Source: Blastocystis sp. Blastoise
Taxonomy: Eukaryota > Sar > Bigyra > Opalinata > Blastocystidae
Assembly (NCBI GenBank): GCA_039096225.1
Contig: JBBPEB010000013.1
Coordinates: 894,001 to 958,000, forward strand
DNA: 64,000 bases
Reading direction: 5' to 3'
Shown: positions 58,323 to 64,000 of the stretch, piece after piece
Numbering within the stretch: position 1 is the stretch's first letter
Layout: every line of letters begins with the position of its first letter
Position numbers and translations under genes: made by a program
Notes under the pieces: model-generated
Databases searched by the model: none
What the model saw: the letters and a program-made list of their open reading frames with translations, nothing else
Told to the model about the DNA's origin: nothing

Positions 58323-58692
58323 GCCTCTTAATGATATCTTCATCATCTGTACAAATAGATATATTCTTCATTATATAAGTAATCATTTGCATATAATTAG
58401 CTACAGTAGTATTGGATAATCCACCTTGTTGTCCAGGAGCTTCTGTTTGTGTATGTTGCATAACATTTTGAAATTGAAATGGATCTGTTAACACTTCTAC
58501 ACAAAAGAACGGTTCTTCCATATCATCTATTTGAATTCGTTCTTCATTACGAAATTTCTTACATATTGTCTTGATCCATTTCTTCCAATTTATACTTGTT
58601 GATAATTGTATTTTCTTCCAATGTAATAATTGATCTATACAATTTGTAAAGAATTCTTCACAATCTTTATCTGAATAACCTGTTGATTGCAT
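58323..58692 (-). pseudogene. Tyrosine recombinase 2, N-terminal part
   Basis: It starts MQSTGYSDKDCEEFFTNC and runs 123 codons to the element boundary, then meets a stop inside the inserted TIR. It has the helical, basic character of a recombinase core-binding domain (WKKWIKTICKKF). The catalytic part is at 33115-34563. Collapsing the AAT duplication leaves a one-base frame difference. No heat-shock array lies upstream, unlike tyrosine recombinase 1. The assignment depends on the paired fragment. Confidence 0.65.
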
Positions 58693-58714
58693 TATTAAAA
58701 ATTAAATTATTTAT

Positions 58715-58726
58715 AAACAAAACAAA
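58715..58726 (-). terminator. Viral 3'-end motif after the 140-aa gene
   Basis: TTTGTTTTGTTT on the minus strand, 34 nt after the stop at 58760 and 23 nt before the ATG at 58692. Confidence 0.5.
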
Positions 58727-58759
58727 TTTATTATTAATATTTTATAACATTTCATAGAA

Positions 58760-59182
58760 TTATAAATGAAGAGATTGAACAATAGAATCAACACTTATAT
58801 TTAATTTCATTAATTGAACAGCTAATTCTTGTATTGATTCATTTTGATTAGAATCAATTTCTTCTAATTCATTCAAGACTTCAGATATATGTTTGACTTC
58901 TTCTTCAATAATAGTTTGTTGTATTTTCATTGTCTTATAATAGACTTTCTTTGTTTGTGGATTACAACAATTACAATGAATATCTATATTTTTAACAATT
59001 AATTGAAAGAATTCAGTTGATTTCTCAAATAAACATTTTATAGCTTTTATAATAAATTCTAATAAAGTATTTTTCTTTTCTATTTCTTCTTCGGATAATG
59101 TGGTTGTTGTTGAACTATCTGAACTTGTTGAACTTGTACTTGATAAAGAATGTAAGGATTCAGATACAGATTTAGGCTCCAT
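58760..59182 (-). CDS. Small viral protein, 140 aa, function unknown
   Basis: The N-terminal 35 residues are Ser/Thr-rich and disordered. The rest is helical with a CNCCNPQTKK cluster near residue 72 (a possible metal site, but only three cysteines) and a coiled-coil-like stretch (about 88-125). It lies between the large structural gene and tyrosine recombinase 2, all in one direction, with 3' motifs on both sides. I do not recognise the family; a virion or scaffolding role is conceivable from context only. Confidence 0.55.
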   Translation of the reverse strand: MEPKSVSESLHSLSSTSSTSSDSSTTTTLSEEEIEKKNTLLEFIIKAIKCLFEKSTEFFQLIVKNIDIHCNCCNPQTKKVYYKTMKIQQTIIEEEVKHISEVLNELEEIDSNQNESIQELAVQLMKLNISVDSIVQSLHL

Positions 59183-59210
59183 TTTTTAATAATTTTTAAA
59201 TGAATAATAT

Positions 59211-59219
59211 AACAAAACA
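59211..59219 (-). terminator. Viral 3'-end motif (short form) after the 812-aa gene
   Basis: TGTTTTGTT on the minus strand, about 31 nt after the stop at 59250 and 29 nt before the ATG at 59182. Confidence 0.45.
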
Positions 59220-59249
59220 TTTTTTAATTTAAATATATCATTAAAATAT

Positions 59250-61688
59250 TTATATATAAGAGATAGTTAATAAAACAACACAAGGATAATCACAAGTAAT
59301 AAAGAACATATTATCATGAGGTAATAACTTTAATAATTTACGATTACAATAATAAACATTCTTATTAATCTTATTCGATATACCTTCATATTTAATACCA
59401 TTCGAATAGTAATAAGGTAGATTTGTAGTATCAATAACATGAATATTATTCTCATATTCATTAGTAAAACATCTTAATGAAATAGGATATAAGTAATCAG
59501 TGGATTGACCATACACTGATATAATTTGTATATTTGTTAAGTATTGATAACCATAGACATTGGTTTTCTTCAATTCATAAATTAAATTCTTACTTGTACT
59601 AAAATCACAATATACTTCATCATAAGCTTTGAAACGTATATCACTACCATTCGGTTCACATATATTACAAATGATATTTCCTTTGAATAATTCATCAAAT
59701 CTTAAATCTATATGATGATCAATTGTAATTGGAGAATTTATATTACTATAAGTAACATATTTATCCGATAAAGGAAAACTAAATGTAGGATAATATGATC
59801 CATTTATATATCCAGTACATAATTTAGATGCATTTGTTTGGATCGTATCAGTATCATTCTGAATAATAATATCTTTTAAGATCTTATTCTGGATATTCAA
59901 TGTAGGATATTCAGCATAGAATTGTGTGTCTGCTGTTTGACAATTCAAACATAATTTCTTAATAGTTTCACTTGGTTGAATCGTATCTACTGTATCTGAG
60001 AATTCTAAGAATCCTCTTAAAATACAATTATTATTGAAATTCACATATTGTTTATTTTTATCAGTATATCGTATTGTAATATCTTGTATTGTATTCAAAT
60101 AAGGAGACACATTAATATTCATAATATCATGAAATTCATTATTGCCTTTATAATTATTCACATTGAATGAATATAAAGAATTCTGACTATTATCTACTAT
60201 ATTCGATTGAGCTATTAACATTCCCTTTGGACGACTACTATCAATATTATGAATACCATAATTAATAATTTCATCATGACCTAATTTATTATAACCTAAG
60301 ATTTCACCTAATTCTTGAGCTTGAGAAAAATCTATATGATAACTATCAGTATAACACTTATAATTACCATCTAAATCTAATGTATTTAAATCAACAGGTG
60401 TATCTGGTAATAATTGTTTACCATAAGATACATGCCAAGCAAAACATCCTTGTTCATCATAAACCAGATCAGGTCGTATATTATGTAGAGCACCACGATA
60501 CTTAAATAATGAATGTTCTATATCTATAGCTGTAAATGTCCATGATGTTGAATCAATATCTTGAAATGATAAATATAAAATATATCCATCCTTATCGTCC
60601 ATAGTTTGAGCATCTTTTGATATACTTAAATAATTTGTTTTAATAGTATTATTAATTGAACTTTCTAATAAATCATAGAATTCATCTTCAGTATAGTCAC
60701 CAGGAGGAACAGTGAATGTAGTGTCATAATTACCATCATATTTATTTATATGTCTAATAATCATATTATTATATTTATCTTCAACTGTAACTGTTCTTTT
60801 CATTCTATTTAATGTAATTTCTTTTTGAGGTGTAGTATACACCAATGTATTGCTATTTATTTTCAAACCAGTGAATAATTGACTTTCTAAACTGAGTATA
60901 TTACTACTTGACCAATTAAAATAAAATGTATGAGCACCATTTACTTCACAAGTTATTTTATTTTCACTATCTTGTGTTGAAACAGTATATGTTTTATAAT
61001 CATTACTTCCATTAGTAAAGAATCCATTAAATGTATAAGTTCCTGTTGTTGTAACAGGAATATTATAAGTGGTGACTTCAGGTCTATATATTGTTATAGT
61101 ATCATCATCATATTTCATCATTATTCGATTACCTACCGGGTTTTTCCATACAGCTGATACACAACATACAGCAACCCACCAAAATTCTATATCTGTATAG
61201 GTTCCTCTTGGGAAATAAAAGCCACGTCTAGTATTAGCAATTGTGAATTCACAATACCAATCATCTCTATCAATGGTTATTGTAGGGGATTCATTAATTT
61301 TGACAGTAGGATCAATATCAGGAGAATCTTTTATTACTGGTCTATCACATACATCAAAATGACATAGTTCTAATAATTGTGGAATTGAATAATTTTTCTG
61401 ATCTAAAGTGATTGTGTATACTTTATTATTTCCATTAACACGAGTATTTATATATTTGAATATTTGTGTTTTTGTGAAAGTATCAAATAGAGGCACACTT
61501 TCACTACCAATTAAATTAAGATCAATATAAGAAATGACATTTTTAGTGATATCAATAGAATTCGATAAATGTATATTGAATTGATTATCAATACAACGAA
61601 CATCAATAGGGACTACATGTGTTTTAATACGAGTATCCTTCTCTTCTAATGAAGTCTGTTCTTCATAATTATCATCATCAAGTTCCAT
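59250..61688 (-). CDS. Large viral structural protein (penton/spike-like), 812 aa
   Basis: This is a beta-rich protein with few charged repeats. Two related blocks, YFPRGTYTDIEFWW (near 174) and FTVPPGDYTEDEFYDLLESS (near 338), have the PxGxYTxxEF wording seen in penton/spike-like proteins of polinton-like and adinto-like viruses. A following AQELGEILGYNKLG (near 455) fits the LGF-type motif of the same group. The duplicated block suggests an internal domain repeat. It is divergent from the capsid-type gene at 61779 (90 bp between starts), as in virion gene clusters. No heat-shock array was seen. Specific role (penton base, fibre or tail-like spike) is inference. Confidence 0.55.
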   Translation of the reverse strand: MELDDDNYEEQTSLEEKDTRIKTHVVPIDVRCIDNQFNIHLSNSIDITKNVISYIDLNLIGSESVPLFDTFTKTQIFKYINTRVNGNNKVYTITLDQKNYSIPQLLELCHFDVCDRPVIKDSPDIDPTVKINESPTITIDRDDWYCEFTIANTRRGFYFPRGTYTDIEFWWVAVCCVSAVWKNPVGNRIMMKYDDDTITIYRPEVTTYNIPVTTTGTYTFNGFFTNGSNDYKTYTVSTQDSENKITCEVNGAHTFYFNWSSSNILSLESQLFTGLKINSNTLVYTTPQKEITLNRMKRTVTVEDKYNNMIIRHINKYDGNYDTTFTVPPGDYTEDEFYDLLESSINNTIKTNYLSISKDAQTMDDKDGYILYLSFQDIDSTSWTFTAIDIEHSLFKYRGALHNIRPDLVYDEQGCFAWHVSYGKQLLPDTPVDLNTLDLDGNYKCYTDSYHIDFSQAQELGEILGYNKLGHDEIINYGIHNIDSSRPKGMLIAQSNIVDNSQNSLYSFNVNNYKGNNEFHDIMNINVSPYLNTIQDITIRYTDKNKQYVNFNNNCILRGFLEFSDTVDTIQPSETIKKLCLNCQTADTQFYAEYPTLNIQNKILKDIIIQNDTDTIQTNASKLCTGYINGSYYPTFSFPLSDKYVTYSNINSPITIDHHIDLRFDELFKGNIICNICEPNGSDIRFKAYDEVYCDFSTSKNLIYELKKTNVYGYQYLTNIQIISVYGQSTDYLYPISLRCFTNEYENNIHVIDTTNLPYYYSNGIKYEGISNKINKNVYYCNRKLLKLLPHDNMFFITCDYPCVVLLTISYI

Positions 61689-61778
61689 ATTTTCTAATTT
61701 ATTAAATTATAATTTATATTAATTTATAAAAATTATTTAATTTTATTTATTTATTAATATTTTTTTATTTAAAAAAAA

Positions 61779-63272
61779 ATGAGAATCTTAAGAATTAAAG
61801 ATAATATTCCTATTCAAAGCAATACTGATATTCTATCTAGTCCTTATATCTTTCAATATCATTGGACTAATGTGGATAATACTTATATCAATTTCAATCA
61901 ATCCTATTTGGATCTTACTGTCAAGGCAACTGTAACAGATAAAGCTGGACCAGTTTCTGTTTATTTAGATGAAACAGGTACTTCTGCTAGTTTCACCTAT
62001 GATCAATTATGTCAATATTTCTTGGATCAATTAGTTCAAAAAGCTAATATTTATTCTATTATTGATACTACTGATGTTGAAATGGTTTATACATTACCTG
62101 ATGGATCTGATCGTGCTTTAAAATATGAAGAAAATTGTACACATGCTTCACGTGGTCGTAAAATGATATTATTAAAAGATATTAGTAAAAATGATTTAGA
62201 AAAATCTATGTATGGTGAAGATTTATCTGCAGATACTTATGAATTGAATTCTATTCGTTATATACGTGCACATCCAAATGAATCTATTCATATTGCTATT
62301 CCTTTATATCTTATTAGTGGTTTAGGTGTTGATGGAGATTCTTTAATATTAACTAAACATTTCAATATGTTATTTAGAACTAGTACTATTGAATCATTAA
62401 TTGATAATAAAATGAGTATTTATTTCAAGAATGGTACTGCTACCAAAACTACCGAATGGTTACATTTAGATGATGAAAAATGGTTTAGTACATTCAAGAT
62501 TGAATCAGCTACTATGAATTTAATGACTTATAAAGATATTCAGTTCCAATCGAATGAATTATATAAAACTATACCTACATGTATTCAAGTTGATTATCAA
62601 AATACAAGATTAACTACTAATCATTTCAATATCAATAGAGCTTTACCATTTATACCTGAATATATATTATTTTGGTTTACAAATGGGTATAGTTCAACAA
62701 CTATTAGTAATATAGCTAGTCCAAATGTATGGCCAACATATCAAAGTTGTTTGATTGGTGATGTTCAAATGTTCCCTCAAACTGAATTCCCTACTCAAAT
62801 GTATTATCATAATCTTACTACAAAAGGTCATGTCTTCAATAATGCAGAAACTACTAGTTTATCTTGTCCTAATAAGAATTTATATTGTTTATGGGCTGAT
62901 AATTCAAATCCTGAAACTATTCTTAAATATGATGAATGGATTAAACATCCTATTTATATTATTCCAACAAAATCATTAATGAATATCCAATCAGATAGTG
63001 GTATTGAATTGAATTTCGATTGTAATGTTGATGTTCATGATGTTAAATATGAACATATTGATTCATCCACTGTTCCTGATGGACAAACGTGTCAATGGAA
63101 AAGTTACGTTGATCCAACAGATAAAAAGACAAAATATCATTGGGAAGCTGATACTGCCTCTTATAAGGTAGCTTCTCATGCTGGTATTTATAAACATACT
63201 ACTACTGATCTAAGTGATAGTTCTCCTTATACCTTACATATGATTGCTGTACGTAGTGTGCGTGATATTTAA
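61779..63272 (+). CDS. Major-capsid-type protein paralogue 1, 497 aa
   Basis: This is a beta-rich protein of the length expected for a double jelly-roll capsid protein. Its first 180 residues align in order with the protein starting at 63448. Shared features are an early ILSSPYIFQYHW / YPFEFLYNSVDSPYID block, NIYSIIDT / NIYSIIDK, the pair RGRKMILLKDISKNDLEKSMY / ARKFVTIKELSKDEIDKSMY (written in part), and IPLYLISGLG / IPLSLITGLG. The two are therefore tandem paralogues. One may be the major capsid protein and the other a variant or minor capsid component. Fold assignment is from length, composition and gene context; I cannot confirm jelly rolls by eye. It is complete, followed by a 3' motif at 63347. 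Confidence 0.6.
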   Translation: MRILRIKDNIPIQSNTDILSSPYIFQYHWTNVDNTYINFNQSYLDLTVKATVTDKAGPVSVYLDETGTSASFTYDQLCQYFLDQLVQKANIYSIIDTTDVEMVYTLPDGSDRALKYEENCTHASRGRKMILLKDISKNDLEKSMYGEDLSADTYELNSIRYIRAHPNESIHIAIPLYLISGLGVDGDSLILTKHFNMLFRTSTIESLIDNKMSIYFKNGTATKTTEWLHLDDEKWFSTFKIESATMNLMTYKDIQFQSNELYKTIPTCIQVDYQNTRLTTNHFNINRALPFIPEYILFWFTNGYSSTTISNIASPNVWPTYQSCLIGDVQMFPQTEFPTQMYYHNLTTKGHVFNNAETTSLSCPNKNLYCLWADNSNPETILKYDEWIKHPIYIIPTKSLMNIQSDSGIELNFDCNVDVHDVKYEHIDSSTVPDGQTCQWKSYVDPTDKKTKYHWEADTASYKVASHAGIYKHTTTDLSDSSPYTLHMIAVRSVRDI

Positions 63273-63346
63273 ATTTAATATTTCTTACTTACTATTCTTA
63301 ACGTTAACTTGTTTAATTAATTCTATTCTATTCTATAATACAATCA

Positions 63347-63357
63347 TTTGTTTTGTT
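63347..63357 (+). terminator. Viral 3'-end motif after capsid paralogue 1
   Basis: TTTGTTTTGTT, 75 nt after the stop at 63272 and 90 nt before the next ATG. Confidence 0.5.
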
Positions 63358-63427
63358 ATAAAAAATAAAATTAATTAATAATTATAAAATATTATTATTT
63401 TTTTATTTTTATTTTGTTAAAAAAATA

Positions 63428-63444
63428 TATAAACCATAATTATT
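63428..63444 (+). promoter_or_regulatory. Shared upstream element TATAAACCATAATTATT
   Basis: An exact copy of 6867-6883, ending 3 bp before the ATG at 63448. It is probably a late promoter element or transcript-start region of structural genes. Confidence 0.4.
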
Positions 63445-63447
63445 AAT

Positions 63448-64000
63448 ATGGAAGGATTCCCAAGACAATTCTTACCTTCAAAGGCAAATCAAACTATTAA
63501 ACCTGTACAAATTCCTATTCTAGTTTCTACAAGTCAAGATTTATTAAATCAACCTTATCCATTTGAATTCTTATATAATTCAGTGGATAGCCCTTATATT
63601 GATTTCAGTAATTCATTCTTAGAACTGAATTTCAATATTACTGGTACTAGAGACAAAAATTCAACATCTTCAGTTGTACAACATTCTAATATCTATAGTA
63701 TTATTGATAAGATTACTACAGATCTTACGTTTGTATCTCCTACGGGTCAAGATATTCTTATTAATTATTCTGAATCTTCTATTGAATCCAGTAAAGCAAG
63801 AAAATTTGTTACTATTAAAGAATTAAGTAAAGATGAAATTGATAAATCTATGTATAGTATGACAGAATGCTTATATAATAACACGTTGAGTAGTATTGCT
63901 GGAATGGAAATGAAAGAAAAAGCTCAAGTTATTATTCCTTTATCTCTTATTACTGGTCTTGGTACATTTGATTGTGCTATTAAAGTAAAATCTTTGAAGA
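63448..64000 (+). CDS. Major-capsid-type protein paralogue 2 (cut by window end)
   Basis: ATG 63448 gives MEGFPRQFLPSKANQ. The frame is open to the last base, so at least 184 residues are present and the 3' part is outside. It is similar in order to the 61779-63272 protein (see that entry). No heat-shock array precedes it, but a 17-bp element shared with the 6897 gene does. It is the likely main capsid protein or its partner. Confidence 0.6.
   Translation, partial: MEGFPRQFLPSKANQTIKPVQIPILVSTSQDLLNQPYPFEFLYNSVDSPYIDFSNSFLELNFNITGTRDKNSTSSVVQHSNIYSIIDKITTDLTFVSPTGQDILINYSESSIESSKARKFVTIKELSKDEIDKSMYSMTECLYNNTLSSIAGMEMKEKAQVIIPLSLITGLGTFDCAIKVKSLK

Noticed and set aside
1-64000. CRISPR arrays, bacterial operons, rRNA genes
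   Set aside because: No spaced palindromic repeats with unique spacers, no Shine-Dalgarno pattern and no rRNA-like conserved sequence were seen; introns and HSF-type sites show a eukaryotic context.

Overview
The window is nuclear DNA of a very AT-rich eukaryote. It has spliceosomal introns (donor GTATRT or GTAAGT, acceptor TATAG), long (AT)n tracts, GAA/TTC satellites and Asn-rich proteins. The taxon cannot be fixed from sequence alone; AT-rich fungi such as anaerobic chytrids, or amoebozoans, are guesses. The intronless, tightly packed genes form an integrated dsDNA virus of the polinton-like / virophage-like / adintovirus-like kind. It carries an A32-type packaging ATPase, an adenain-like protease, virion precursor proteins, two paralogous capsid-type proteins, a primase-SF3 helicase and two tyrosine recombinases. 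No family B DNA polymerase or retroviral-type integrase is visible.

Layout. 1-6125 is the right part of a Helitron copy (copy 1), cut by the window edge. 6126-8815 is a viral block: ATPase C-terminus, a membrane-anchored structural protein and a PEKKP-repeat protein. About 8815-22363 is a Helitron (copy 2) on the minus strand. It carries a complete HUH Rep / PIF1 helicase as the last exon of an intron-rich gene running from 19270 to 9050. 1-6125 and 16281-22363 are almost identical. 22364-34563 is the viral early region: a 116-bp GC-rich nested palindrome, an iteron-bearing non-coding block, tyrosine recombinase 1, small genes, protease, structural precursor, an OB-fold-like candidate and the primase-helicase. 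34564-58319 is a 23.8-kb element with terminal inverted repeats, inserted inside viral tyrosine recombinase 2. It is full of polypurine/polypyrimidine satellites and exon-like host sequence. 58320-64000 resumes the virus: N-terminus of recombinase 2, a small protein, an 812-aa structural protein and two capsid-type paralogues, the second cut by the window end.

How it works together. Two regulatory codes overlie the viral genes. (1) Seven arrays of alternating TTCnnGAAnn units, which are textbook heat-shock elements, lie roughly 65-210 bp upstream of tyrosine recombinase 1, the primase-helicase, the OB-fold candidate and three small genes. None was seen in front of capsid, ATPase, protease or precursor genes. 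This suggests that early genes of the integrated virus answer directly to the host heat-shock factor. (2) A TTTGTTTTGTT motif follows the stop codons of most viral genes in the sense direction and is probably a transcript 3'-end signal. It ties the three separated viral blocks together and shows that Helitron copy 2 landed between the 8808 stop codon and its signal at 22399. Virion proteins share GxG-[ILV] motifs that look like maturation-protease sites.
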